Source: Polaribacter aquimarinus (lineage in GTDB: Bacteria > Bacteroidota > Bacteroidia > Flavobacteriales > Flavobacteriaceae). Taken from it: a DNA stretch of 64,000 nt. Numbering within the stretch: the first letter of the stretch is position 1; each line of letters begins with the position of its first letter. Shown piece by piece: positions 23,985-32,430 of the stretch. Location: contig NZ_QFFG01000002.1 of NCBI RefSeq assembly GCF_003129485.1, forward strand, positions 310,001-374,000. The letters are read 5' to 3'. Both the position numbers and the translations under genes were made by a program. The notes beneath the pieces are model-generated. The model had not been told where the DNA came from, did no database searches, and worked only from the letters and a program-made list of their open reading frames with translations.

Positions 23985-24012
23985 AAAAGCCTGCTTTTAA
24001 AAGCAGGCTTTT
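23985..24012. terminator. Bidirectional terminator between TonB-like gene and glmS
   Basis: AAAAGCCTGCTTTT (23985-23998) is followed directly by its reverse complement AAAAGCAGGCTTTT (23999-24012). It serves both the plus-strand TonB-like gene and the minus-strand glmS ending at 24031. Confidence 0.9.
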
Positions 24013-24030
24013 ATTAAAATTTTAACGTTA

Positions 24031-25887
24031 TTATTCAACGGTAACAGATTTTGCCAAGTTTCTCGGTTGATCTACATTTTTATTTAGCATAACAGCAATG
24101 TGATATGACAACAACTGAAAAGGGATTGTTGTTAATAAAGGAGTCAAAGCTTCTTCTGTTTCTGGAATTTCTATCACATGATCTGCAATTTCCTTAACTG
24201 TAGTGTCACCTTCTGTAACTATTGCAATTATCTTTCCAGCTCTAGATTTTATTTCTTGAATATTACTCACTACTTTTTCGTAATGCCCTTTATTAGTAGC
24301 AATAACAAAAATTGGCATATTCTCATCAATTAAAGCAATGGGCCCATGCTTCATTTCTGCTGCAGGATACCCTTCGGCATGGATATAAGATATTTCTTTT
24401 AACTTTAAAGCTCCTTCTAAAGCAACCGGAAAATTAAAACCTCTTCCTAAATACAAACAGTTAGGTGCATCTTTATATACAGCTGCTATTTCTTTAACCT
24501 TATCGTCTATCTTGAGAAGTTCTTCTATTTTATTAGGAATTAACTGCATTTTTTGCAAGTACATTCTTAATGCAGACTTAGATAGTGTGCCTTTTTTAGA
24601 AGCTAACTTTAAAGATATTAAAGTAAGTACTGTAATCTGAGTTGTAAAAGCTTTTGTTGATGCAACACCAATTTCAGGTCCTGCGTGGGTATAAGCACCT
24701 GCATGGGTTTCTCTTGCAATAGAAGAACCCACTACATTACATATACCAAAAACAAAAGCTCCTTTAGATTTAGCTAATTTTATAGCAGCTAAAGTATCGG
24801 CTGTTTCTCCTGATTGGGATATTGCAATAACCACATCATTTGAAGTAATAATTGGGTTTCTATATCTAAATTCTGATGCATATTCTACTTCGACAGGTAT
24901 TCTTGCCATGTCTTCAATTAGATATTCTCCAACCAAACCAGCATGCCAAGAAGTACCACATGCTACTATAATAATTCTATCAGCATTTAAGAATTTATTC
25001 ATATGGTTATCTATCCCAGACATTCTCACCATACCTTTATCTGCTAACATTCTTCCTCTGTATGTATCTATAACAGCTTTAGGTTGCTCATGAATTTCTT
25101 TTAACATAAAATGGTCATAGCCTCCTTTTTCAATTTGGTCTAGACTCATTTGTAACTCTTGAATTTTAGCGTCTACTAATGCATCATCATGAATTCTACG
25201 TACTTTAATTCCTTTACCTAACTTAATGATAGCCATTTCTTCATCTTCTAAGTAAATAGCATCTTTTGTAAATTCAATAAAAGGAGAAGCATCAGAAGCA
25301 ACAAAAAACTCAGAATTGTCTTTACCAATACCAATTGCAATCGGACTTCCTAAACGAGCTATAACAATTTCATCTGGTTTTGTTTTGTCAAAAACGGAAA
25401 TCGCGTAAGCACCTATAACACTATTCAAAGCCAATTGAACTGCTTGACCTAATTTGCATCCTTCTTGTTTTTTTATCTCTTCTATAAAATTTACAAGAAC
25501 TTCTGTATCTGTATCACTTTTAAAGGTATAACCTCTAGAGATTAATTCTTTTCTTAAGGTATCATAATTTTCTATAATTCCGTTGTGTACTATAACTAAA
25601 TCTCCTGATTGAGAAAAATGGGGGTGAGAATTAACATCATTAGGAACTCCATGTGTTGCCCAACGAGTATGGCCCATTCCAATATTTCCTTTTTTTCTTT
25701 CTTCTTCCTTATTAGTGATTACCTCTAAATCAGAAACTTTTCCTTTTGTTTTAGATAAATGTATTTTATCTCCATCATACATCATCACTCCAGCACTATC
25801 ATAACCTCGGTATTCTAATCTTTTTAATCCGTTAATTACTATTGGATATGCTTTTCTGTAGCCGATGTAACCTGTAATTCCACACAT
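24031..25887 (-). CDS. glmS: Glutamine-fructose-6-phosphate aminotransferase (isomerizing)
   Basis: A 618-residue protein. The N-terminal Ntn glutaminase domain starts MCGITGYIG, with nucleophile Cys2 after Met removal, and includes RLEYRGYDSAGV and HTRWATHG. Two SIS domains (about 290-600) carry ACGTSWHAG and AISQSGETADT, and the C terminus is LAKSVTVE. It makes glucosamine 6-phosphate for peptidoglycan and LPS. Its start is 30 bases after the DUF4270 stop in an operon led by the glycogen-synthase-like gene. No glmS ribozyme-like structure is apparent in that short gap. Confidence 0.96.
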   Translation of the reverse strand: MCGITGYIGYRKAYPIVINGLKRLEYRGYDSAGVMMYDGDKIHLSKTKGKVSDLEVITNKEEERKKGNIGMGHTRWATHGVPNDVNSHPHFSQSGDLVIVHNGIIENYDTLRKELISRGYTFKSDTDTEVLVNFIEEIKKQEGCKLGQAVQLALNSVIGAYAISVFDKTKPDEIVIARLGSPIAIGIGKDNSEFFVASDASPFIEFTKDAIYLEDEEMAIIKLGKGIKVRRIHDDALVDAKIQELQMSLDQIEKGGYDHFMLKEIHEQPKAVIDTYRGRMLADKGMVRMSGIDNHMNKFLNADRIIIVACGTSWHAGLVGEYLIEDMARIPVEVEYASEFRYRNPIITSNDVVIAISQSGETADTLAAIKLAKSKGAFVFGICNVVGSSIARETHAGAYTHAGPEIGVASTKAFTTQITVLTLISLKLASKKGTLSKSALRMYLQKMQLIPNKIEELLKIDDKVKEIAAVYKDAPNCLYLGRGFNFPVALEGALKLKEISYIHAEGYPAAEMKHGPIALIDENMPIFVIATNKGHYEKVVSNIQEIKSRAGKIIAIVTEGDTTVKEIADHVIEIPETEEALTPLLTTIPFQLLSYHIAVMLNKNVDQPRNLAKSVTVE

Positions 25888-25917
25888 AACAATTACTTGT
25901 ATTAATTAAGTTTGATT

Positions 25918-27504
25918 TTATTTCTTTTTCTCAGTATACGAAATTTTTAGCTGGGCTTTTTTAGTACCTTTAATAATTCCGTTGCTTGGGTTTTGGTTAA
26001 AAATAGTTACAGCTCTTGGATCCCAATTATAACTTTTTACAATAGTGTCTAATACATTATTAAGTATTGGGTTGTCTGTTGTATTATAAACTCTTAAAAA
26101 TAAATTTGAATTTTCAAGAGAGTTAACACCTAAAACATCAGAAACATGATCTGTAATTCTAAAACTGTAACTTGTATTTTTATTATTTTCTTTTTGTAAT
26201 AGCCCCGAAAAAGTTGCAAACCCTTCCCTATGGGTATCTTGAATTTGAACAGATTGTTGCTGTACTTCTTTGTATAAAAATAGTCTATTAGGAACTGCTG
26301 TTGTATCTCTACTTTGATCAATGTAAAAGGTTAAAGTTGCATCGTTAATTAACCAATTTTTAGATTTTAATTCCTGCAGTTGATTTCCTTGTAATATTTT
26401 TACTTCTGCTCCTTTTCCAGCCATACCTTGAATTATAACTTGATTTGAAGAAGGTGAATTCACCTCGTCAGTCATTTTATAAATTCTATTTTGAATACCT
26501 GTTAATCTAAAAGAAATACTGTTTTTTATTGTATCAATTACTTCATTAGTTGACTTGTTTTCAACAGTATTTGTATAATTAATTTCTAAACTAGGTGTTA
26601 AAAATTGTTGTCCTAGATTGACAAAACTAAAAGGAACCAGTGAATTTTCATCTCCAGATGCTTCAATAATTAATCCTCTAAAATAATCATTTAGTGCCTC
26701 TTGGGTAGTTAATTCAGAAGAATTTATCTTGTCAAAAAGAATTGTTTTTATTTTATTGACATCTAAAGGAATCGTTAAAAATGGATTTGCATTTGTTAAC
26801 TTTAAAGTATCTTTAAAACTCGTACCATTTTTTAAATACCTGTCATAAATATATATTGTATCATTAGCATTAGGGATAAATGTAAAGTTAGCATCTTTAC
26901 TTAACAAATCTCCTTTTTCATAAACTGCATCTGATTTATAAGAGTTTACTTTGGCTGGGTTTTGAGGATCAAGTTCACTTAAATAAGTGTTATTTCTGTA
27001 AACTTTTAAACTTACTCCTTTAGCAGTTGTTCCGAGAACATTGTCTAAAGTGTAAGAAGGCACCATAAAAGTACTGTCTTTTCCGTTAATTTTTACAGTT
27101 ACATCTTTTTTTCCATTTAAAGTTGCAACGTATGGAAACTTTAAAAAAGCATTATCCATACTGGTCGTAATGGTTGTTGTTTCAGAGGCTCCATCATTTA
27201 AAGTTATATTTCCTTGAGTTGCTAATTGTGTTACCAAAGATGACTCTATTTTTTCATAATCATCGTTAGCATAAACACCTAGCCAAAAATCTCCAGTTGA
27301 ACCTACAACAATATTATCTCCTCTTACTGCGTCTATATCTTTCTGGGTAACAAACACCTCTAATATTGTATCTTTTACTCCAAATTTAGTATTACTAATA
27401 ACACTTGTTCCTATTTCTGCAAAATCTTTTTCACAAGATATTACACTTACAAATAACAAAGCTAAAGCGCAAGCTAATGTGCTTTTTCTATAATATTTTC
27501 TCAC
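25918..27504 (-). CDS. DUF4270 family outer-membrane lipoprotein
   Basis: A 528-residue protein. A lipoprotein signal ends VSVISC (lipobox Cys near residue 24 from the chosen start), then KDFAEIGTSVI, typical of DUF4270, followed by a long beta-rich domain. The family is widespread in Bacteroidetes, usually between a glycogen-synthase-like gene and glmS as here; its function is unknown. The frame extends to TTG at 27528, which would overlap the upstream gene by 14 bases. GTG at 27504 leaves a 10-base gap and gives a compact basic n-region, so it is preferred; TTG 27528 remains possible. Confidence 0.78.
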   Translation of the reverse strand: MRKYYRKSTLACALALLFVSVISCEKDFAEIGTSVISNTKFGVKDTILEVFVTQKDIDAVRGDNIVVGSTGDFWLGVYANDDYEKIESSLVTQLATQGNITLNDGASETTTITTSMDNAFLKFPYVATLNGKKDVTVKINGKDSTFMVPSYTLDNVLGTTAKGVSLKVYRNNTYLSELDPQNPAKVNSYKSDAVYEKGDLLSKDANFTFIPNANDTIYIYDRYLKNGTSFKDTLKLTNANPFLTIPLDVNKIKTILFDKINSSELTTQEALNDYFRGLIIEASGDENSLVPFSFVNLGQQFLTPSLEINYTNTVENKSTNEVIDTIKNSISFRLTGIQNRIYKMTDEVNSPSSNQVIIQGMAGKGAEVKILQGNQLQELKSKNWLINDATLTFYIDQSRDTTAVPNRLFLYKEVQQQSVQIQDTHREGFATFSGLLQKENNKNTSYSFRITDHVSDVLGVNSLENSNLFLRVYNTTDNPILNNVLDTIVKSYNWDPRAVTIFNQNPSNGIIKGTKKAQLKISYTEKKK

Positions 27505-27514
27505 AACTTTACAA

Positions 27515-28324
27515 TTAATTAGCCTCAATTAATTCGGCATAAAAATTTAAATAACTTTCTTTCAAATTCTCAGATTGATAATCTAAAACGGCCACCTCTT
27601 TCTCTTTTATAAAAGAATTTAATTCATCCGAAACTTCTTCACTACCATGAATAATAGCATCGGAATTTTCTATGGCACTTTTTAAAATATTTGTATAGCT
27701 TGGTGTTTTAATTGTTGCTAATTTATCTTCGCTTTCAAAATCAAATTTAACTTTTTCTGAAAGTTTTTCATTAAGAGTACCTTCAAAACTACTCTCATAA
27801 AGCGAAGTAACTATTTTACTTTCTGTAAATAATGGTTCTTCTTTGTAAAATTCTTTAATGTATAATGGAAGTAAAGAAGCCATCCATCCATGAACGTGGA
27901 TAATGTCTGGAGCCCAGTTTAATTTTTTTACTGTTTCAACAACACCTTTGGCAAAGAATATCGCTCTTTCATCATTGTCAGGAAACAAATTATCATCTTC
28001 ATCAGTAAAAACCGCCTTTCTTTTAAAGTATTCTTCGTTATCTATAAAATAAACTTGCATTCTTTCTTTTGGAATAGATGCTACTTTAATAATTAATGGC
28101 ATATCCATATCGTTCACAACCAAATTCATTCCAGATAAACGAATAACTTCGTGTAACTGATGTCTTCTTTCATTAATGACACCAAACCTTGGCATAAAAA
28201 TTCTTGTTTGTACTCCTTTAGAATGTGCGTTTTTCGCAGCATTAAAGGCTGTTGATGATAATTCTGTTTCTGGTAAGTAAGGAACTACTTCCGAGGAAAC
28301 AAATAATATTCTCTTGTCCTTCAT
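27515..28324 (-). CDS. Glycogen/starch synthase N-terminal (GT5) domain protein
   Basis: A 269-residue protein that matches the N-terminal half of bacterial glycogen synthases: RILFVSSEVVPYLPET, a variable AFNAAKNAHSKGVQ, and DIIHVHGWMASLLPLYI. The ADP-glucose-binding C-terminal glycosyltransferase-1 half (another 200 or so residues) is missing, with no frameshifted remainder downstream, because the DUF4270 gene follows after 10 bases. Such short versions are common beside DUF4270 and panC in Bacteroidetes, so this is a stable family, not a recent truncation. Catalytic activity is doubtful. It is transcribed from a promoter at 28352-28359 facing panC. Confidence 0.85.
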   Translation of the reverse strand: MKDKRILFVSSEVVPYLPETELSSTAFNAAKNAHSKGVQTRIFMPRFGVINERRHQLHEVIRLSGMNLVVNDMDMPLIIKVASIPKERMQVYFIDNEEYFKRKAVFTDEDDNLFPDNDERAIFFAKGVVETVKKLNWAPDIIHVHGWMASLLPLYIKEFYKEEPLFTESKIVTSLYESSFEGTLNEKLSEKVKFDFESEDKLATIKTPSYTNILKSAIENSDAIIHGSEEVSDELNSFIKEKEVAVLDYQSENLKESYLNFYAELIEAN

Positions 28325-28351
28325 TAAATCAAACTCTTTTTATAAGAAGCG

Positions 28352-28359
28352 CAAAAATA
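28352..28359 (-). promoter_or_regulatory. -7 promoter element of the GT5/DUF4270/glmS operon
   Basis: TATTTTTG on the minus strand, 27 bases before the ATG at 28324. Confidence 0.55.
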
Positions 28360-28391
28360 CAAATTTTTATGCTAATATCGTGTTAAAATGG

Positions 28392-28399
28392 TAAGTTTG
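28392..28399 (+). promoter_or_regulatory. -7 promoter element of panC
   Basis: TAAGTTTG, a perfect TAnnTTTG, 23 bases before the panC ATG at 28423. It is divergent from the promoter at 28352-28359. Confidence 0.55.
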
Positions 28400-28422
28400 C
28401 AGACTTTACTTAATTTTTAAGG

Positions 28423-29271
28423 ATGAAAATTTTTACGAAGAAACTAGAATTAAAAACGTATTTATCAACCTGTAAAGAGCAAAATAAATCCATTGGTTTA
28501 GTGCCAACTATGGGAGCTTTACACAGGGGGCATTTATCTTTAATAAAAAAAGCACAGAAAAAAAATGATTTTGTGGTGGTAAGTATTTTTGTAAATCCAA
28601 CTCAATTTGATAAAAAAGAAGACTTAATCAATTACCCAAAAACTATTGATGAAGATATCCAATTGTTAGAAAGTGTGTCTTGTGACGTTTTGTTTTTACC
28701 ATCTGTAAAGGAAATTTATGACGATAATGTTTCATCTAAAAAATTCGATTTTGATGGTTTAGAACATCAAATGGAAGGAAATTTTAGAGAGGGTCATTTT
28801 GATGGAGTTGGCACAATTGTAAAAACCCTTTTTGAAATTGTAGAACCCCACAAGGCCTACTTTGGGCAAAAAGATTTTCAGCAATTACAAATCATCAAAA
28901 AAATGGTAAAAAAGCACCGTTTAAATGTAAAAATTAAAGGTTGTCCTATTTTTAGAGAAGCTGATGGTTTAGCAATGAGTTCTAGAAATGCTAGATTAAC
29001 TGAAGCGCATAGAAATGCTGCGCCTTTTATCTATAAAACACTAAAAAAAGCACGTAAGAAATTTGGCACAGAAAATGCTAATGATGTATCTGAATGGGTA
29101 GAAAATCAGTTTAAAAAGCAATCTTTATTAGAGTTAGAATATTTTACGATTGCTGAAGAAAAATCATTAGAAACCATAAAAAATAAAGAATCTAACAAAA
29201 AATATCGTGCTTTTATTGCGGTATTTGCAGGTAAAATTAGATTGATTGATAACATTCAATTAAAAAATTAG
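28423..29271 (+). CDS. panC: Pantothenate synthetase
   Basis: A 282-residue cytidylyltransferase-superfamily enzyme with VPTMGALHRGHLSLIKKA (HxGH), VSIFVNPTQFDKKEDL, GHFDGVGTIV, FGQKDFQQ and the KMSKS-like SSRNARL. It joins pantoate and beta-alanine with ATP to make pantothenate for coenzyme A. panD, which supplies the beta-alanine, follows after 27 bases but has its own consensus promoter. The divergent gene is the GT5-domain protein. Confidence 0.96.
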   Translation: MKIFTKKLELKTYLSTCKEQNKSIGLVPTMGALHRGHLSLIKKAQKKNDFVVVSIFVNPTQFDKKEDLINYPKTIDEDIQLLESVSCDVLFLPSVKEIYDDNVSSKKFDFDGLEHQMEGNFREGHFDGVGTIVKTLFEIVEPHKAYFGQKDFQQLQIIKKMVKKHRLNVKIKGCPIFREADGLAMSSRNARLTEAHRNAAPFIYKTLKKARKKFGTENANDVSEWVENQFKKQSLLELEYFTIAEEKSLETIKNKESNKKYRAFIAVFAGKIRLIDNIQLKN

Positions 29272-29286
29272 TAACCAAAAAAAACC

Positions 29287-29294
29287 TATTTTTG
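29287..29294 (+). promoter_or_regulatory. -7 promoter element of panD (probably leaderless)
   Basis: TATTTTTG lies 4 bases before the panD ATG at 29299, in the gap after panC. The distance predicts an mRNA that begins at or next to the start codon. Confidence 0.55.
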
Positions 29295-29298
29295 CAGC

Positions 29299-29649
29299 AT
29301 GTTAGTACAAGTAGTAAAGTCTAAAATCCACCGTGTAAAAGTTACAGGTGCAGATTTAAATTACATAGGAAGCATTACCATTGATGAAGATTTGATGGAT
29401 GCTGCCAACATTATCGAAGGCGAAAGAGTTCAGATAGTAAATAATAATAATGGAGAGCGTTTAGAAACCTATGCTATTCCTGGTCCAAGAGGAAGTGGAG
29501 AAATTACATTAAATGGAGCTGCTGCAAGAAGAGTTGCTGTGGGAGATGTTTTAATTTTAATTGTATACGGATTTATGGATTTTGAAGAAGCTAAAAACTT
29601 TAAACCATCATTAGTTTTTCCTAACGAAAAAGACAATACACTTACATAA
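29299..29649 (+). CDS. panD: Aspartate 1-decarboxylase proenzyme
   Basis: A 116-residue protein of standard size. The self-cleavage site Gly24-Ser25 lies in [11 protein letters not shown], and the new Ser25 becomes the pyruvoyl cofactor. Other conserved parts are [31 protein letters not shown] and [10 protein letters not shown]. It converts aspartate to beta-alanine for pantothenate synthesis and pairs with panC directly upstream. Confidence 0.96.
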   Translation: MLVQVVKSKIHRVKVTGADLNYIGSITIDEDLMDAANIIEGERVQIVNNNNGERLETYAIPGPRGSGEITLNGAAARRVAVGDVLILIVYGFMDFEEAKNFKPSLVFPNEKDNTLT

Positions 29650-29651
29650 TT

Positions 29652-30596
29652 TTGAACATTAAAAAAACCTTAAAAATTATACTACCTCTCGTTTTGGGAG
29701 GTTTTTTAGTTTGGTATTCTATCTCTAAAATATCTATTGATGTTTTAATCGGCTATTTTAAAGAAGCTAATTATAGCTGGATTTTCCTCGGACTTTTCTT
29801 CGGAATTTTAAGCCATTTGTCAAGAGCTTACAGATGGAAATTTATGTTAGAACCTATAGGGTTTAAACCTAAATTCACCAACAGTGTTCTCGCTGTTTTA
29901 GTTGGGTATTTAGTCAATTTAGCACTACCAAGAGCAGGTGAAGTTTCTAGAGCTTTGGTATTAACAAACTACGAAGATGTGCCGTTTGAAAAAGGATTTG
30001 GAACCATAGTTGCAGAAAGAATTGCCGATTTAATTATGATGTTATGTATCATTTTAATCACACTTTTTGTCCAATTCGATTTTATCTACGAACTATTAAC
30101 TAAAAATTTCGACCCAACAAAAATCATCATTGGTTTAGCTGTTTTAAGTATTGGTTTTTATGTTTTTACATCTTTTGTTAAAAAAGCAAAATCAGGAATT
30201 TTACTAAAAATTAAAACCTTTGTTTCTGGCTTAATTGAAGGCGTTACAAGCATCTTTAAAATGAAAAATAAATGGGCTTTTATTTTTCACACAGTATTTA
30301 TATGGGCGATGTATGTGGCTATGTTTTGGGCAACAATTCCTGCAATCGAAGGTTTAAATGTTCCTTTAGGCGGAATTCTAATCGGTTTTATTGCTGGTGG
30401 CTTTAGTATTGCTGCTACCAATGGCGGAATTGGTTTGTACCCAATAGCTGTGGCTGGAGCTTTGGCTTTGTTCGATATTCCTACAGAACCTGCTACCGCT
30501 TTTGGTTGGATTATGTGGACTGCGCAAACCGCAATGATTATCGTTTTTGGAGGTTTAGCATTCTTGTTTTTACCAATTTATAATAAGAATAAATAA
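29652..30596 (+). CDS. Lysylphosphatidylglycerol synthase-like transmembrane protein (UPF0104)
   Basis: A 314-residue integral membrane protein with about eight hydrophobic segments. Family motifs include SHLSRAYRWKFML, VGYLVNLALPRAGEVSRA and ATNGGIGLYPIAVAG. It corresponds to the flippase/membrane half of MprF-type enzymes, without the aminoacyl-transferase domain. In Bacteroidetes this stand-alone family follows panD (from memory), but its substrate is not known. The frame starts with TTG at 29652, 2 bases after the panD stop; the next possible start would delete the first helix, so TTG is accepted with translational coupling to panD. Confidence 0.85.
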   Translation: MNIKKTLKIILPLVLGGFLVWYSISKISIDVLIGYFKEANYSWIFLGLFFGILSHLSRAYRWKFMLEPIGFKPKFTNSVLAVLVGYLVNLALPRAGEVSRALVLTNYEDVPFEKGFGTIVAERIADLIMMLCIILITLFVQFDFIYELLTKNFDPTKIIIGLAVLSIGFYVFTSFVKKAKSGILLKIKTFVSGLIEGVTSIFKMKNKWAFIFHTVFIWAMYVAMFWATIPAIEGLNVPLGGILIGFIAGGFSIAATNGGIGLYPIAVAGALALFDIPTEPATAFGWIMWTAQTAMIIVFGGLAFLFLPIYNKNK

Positions 30597-30632
30597 CTTC
30601 GAGTAATTTTTTAAAAATTGTATCGAGAAGTT

Positions 30633-30713
30633 GGGCGTTCCCTAAAGGTCGCGCTTTCCACTATATCTTTTTGCAAAAGAGCAAAAAGGATGTCGTTTCA
30701 ATCGCTAACGCAA
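30633..30713. repeat. G+C-rich structured intergenic element, probably a dispersed repeat
   Basis: This 81-base stretch is visibly richer in G+C than its surroundings and belongs to no gene. It holds an internal stem CTTTTTGC/GCAAAAAG (30667-30674 with 30681-30688), enclosed by GCGTT (30635-30639) and AACGC (30707-30711). I recall similar sequences (GGGCGTTCCC ... CAATCxCTAACGC) scattered between genes in Flavobacteriaceae, but only this copy is in the window. Confidence 0.45.
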
Positions 30714-30760
30714 CTATCCGCCAACATTATATTCTGCAAAAAAGTACATCATTATTTACA

Positions 30761-30797
30761 AACTTTGTAACTTTGAAACTTTCAACCTTTGCAACTC
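30761..30797 (+). promoter_or_regulatory. Promoter region of radA with 8-bp tandem repeats
   Basis: Four consecutive 8-base units (AACTTTGT, AACTTTGA, AACTTTCA, ACCTTTGC) and a partial fifth cover 30761-30797. One register, TAACTTTG at 30768-30775, is a perfect -7 element. The radA ATG follows at 30804. Confidence 0.5.
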
Positions 30798-30803
30798 AAA
30801 AAA

Positions 30804-32165
30804 ATGGCCAAAACCAAAACAACTTTTTTCTGTCAGAACTGTGGCACACAACACGCAAAATGGGTAGGACAATGTGGCGCTTGTAAAGAGTGGAATACTA
30901 TTGTAGAAGAAGTAATTCAAAAAGAAGAAAAACGAGTTTGGAAACAATCTACAACTGCAAAACAGACTATAAATAAACCTTTAAAAATTGCTGATATTGT
31001 TCTAAATCCAGAAGAACGAGTTGTAACCAATAACAACGAGTTAGATACAGTTTTAGGTGGTGGCTTAGTTAAAGGTTCTGTAACACTTTTAGGTGGTGAA
31101 CCAGGAATTGGAAAATCGACTTTATTATTACAAGTTGCCTTAAATATTAGTCAAAAAGTGTTGTATGTTTCTGGTGAAGAAAGTCAATCTCAGATAAAAA
31201 TGAGAGCAGAACGTTTGGATGCAGAAAACTCTAATTGTTTAATTTTAACAGAAACCAATACCCAACAAATCTTCAAAAATATTGAAGAAACAGAACCCGA
31301 AGTTTTGGTAATTGATTCCATACAAACTTTACACACCAATTCAATTGAAGCTTCTCCTGGAAGTATTTCTCAAATACGAGAAACATCAGCTGAACTCATA
31401 AAATTTGCCAAAGAAACCGCAACTCCAGTTTTATTAATTGGTCACATCAACAAAGAAGGAAACATTGCAGGACCAAAAATTTTAGAACATATGGTAGACG
31501 TTGTTTTACAATTTGAGGGCGACAGAAATCACACCTACAGAATTTTACGAAGTCAGAAAAACAGATTTGGTTCAACTTCAGAATTGGGGATTTATGAAAT
31601 GCTTTCTAATGGTTTGCGAGAAATTTCCAATCCATCAGAAATATTAATTTCTAAGAAAGATGCCGATTTAAGCGGAACCGCAATTGCCTCAACTTTAGAA
31701 GGTATTCGTCCTTTAATGATAGAAATTCAAGCCTTAGTTTCTACTGCGGTTTATGGTACACCTCAACGTTCTACAACAGGTTATAATCTAAAAAGACTGA
31801 ATATGTTATTGGCGGTTTTAGAAAAAAGAGCAGGTTTTAAATTGGGCGCAAAAGATGTGTTTTTAAACATTACTGGTGGCATTAATGTGGATGATCCTGC
31901 TATAGATTTAGCAGTAGTAGCTGCCATTTTATCAAGTAATCAAGACGTCGCAATAAATCCAAATGTGTGTTTTGCGGCAGAAGTGGGTTTAGCAGGAGAA
32001 ATAAGACCTGTATCAAAAATCGATCAACGCATTACTGAAGCTGAGAAATTAGGTTATAGGAGTTTTGTTGTATCAAAATACAATAAAATTCCAAGAAAAA
32101 ACTACGGCATCAAACTTATTTTAGTAGGTAAAATAGAAGAAGCATTTGCTACACTTTTTGCTTAA
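30804..32165 (+). CDS. radA: DNA repair protein RadA/Sms
   Basis: A 453-residue protein. An N-terminal zinc finger has Cys10, Cys13, Cys24 and Cys27 (FFCQNCG, GQCGACKEW). The RecA-like ATPase has Walker A GGEPGIGKSTLL and the RadA signature KNRFGST, and a Lon-protease-like C-terminal domain ends near VGKIEEAF. It drives branch migration and processing of recombination intermediates. The frame reaches TTG at 30789, but the ATG at 30804 gives the standard MAKTKTTFFC start, and the tandem-repeat promoter ends just before it. It converges with the pseudogene and peptide-modification region downstream. Confidence 0.96.
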   Translation: MAKTKTTFFCQNCGTQHAKWVGQCGACKEWNTIVEEVIQKEEKRVWKQSTTAKQTINKPLKIADIVLNPEERVVTNNNELDTVLGGGLVKGSVTLLGGEPGIGKSTLLLQVALNISQKVLYVSGEESQSQIKMRAERLDAENSNCLILTETNTQQIFKNIEETEPEVLVIDSIQTLHTNSIEASPGSISQIRETSAELIKFAKETATPVLLIGHINKEGNIAGPKILEHMVDVVLQFEGDRNHTYRILRSQKNRFGSTSELGIYEMLSNGLREISNPSEILISKKDADLSGTAIASTLEGIRPLMIEIQALVSTAVYGTPQRSTTGYNLKRLNMLLAVLEKRAGFKLGAKDVFLNITGGINVDDPAIDLAVVAAILSSNQDVAINPNVCFAAEVGLAGEIRPVSKIDQRITEAEKLGYRSFVVSKYNKIPRKNYGIKLILVGKIEEAFATLFA

Positions 32166-32197
32166 GTAATAACTTAAATTGCTGTTTTCTATAGATG

Positions 32198-32430
32198 AAA
32201 CTTAATTCCTTGTGCTAAGGGTAATTCATCAGAATAATTAATGTTATTTGTTTGTTTTCTCATATACACTTTCCAAGCATCAGAACCCGGGTATAAGACA
32301 AGAATTTTTCTACTTCTTTCATCTCATTTTCATAATTGAAGTAGATAACCCTTGAACAACTCCTTTTTATTTTTCGATGGATTTTTAGTTGTCCTTTATA
32401 CTTCATCAAATATAAAATTGATGGAAAGTT
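32198..32430 (-). pseudogene. Decayed duplicate of the 3' end of the aldehyde dehydrogenase gene
   Basis: Bases 32198-32281 match 38425-38508, inside the intact aldehyde dehydrogenase gene, at 80 of 84 positions by my count. After a 102-base gap (34 codons), matching resumes: 32281-32430 corresponds to about 38610-38760, with more differences. The deletion endpoints in the intact gene share ATCnGAACC (38506-38514 and 38608-38616), which fits deletion by short-repeat recombination. It has the same strand as the intact gene. The translation keeps ILYLMKYKGQL and EVEKFLSY, counterparts of ILYLMKYTGEL and EAEKFLSY. It is fused in frame at its upstream side to an oxidoreductase fragment. Confidence 0.88.

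Noticed and set aside
30633-30713. Integron attC-like site
   Set aside because: The outer arms read GCGTT ... AACGC, the reverse of the AAC ... GTT order of attC core sites, and there is no integron integrase or gene cassette array.
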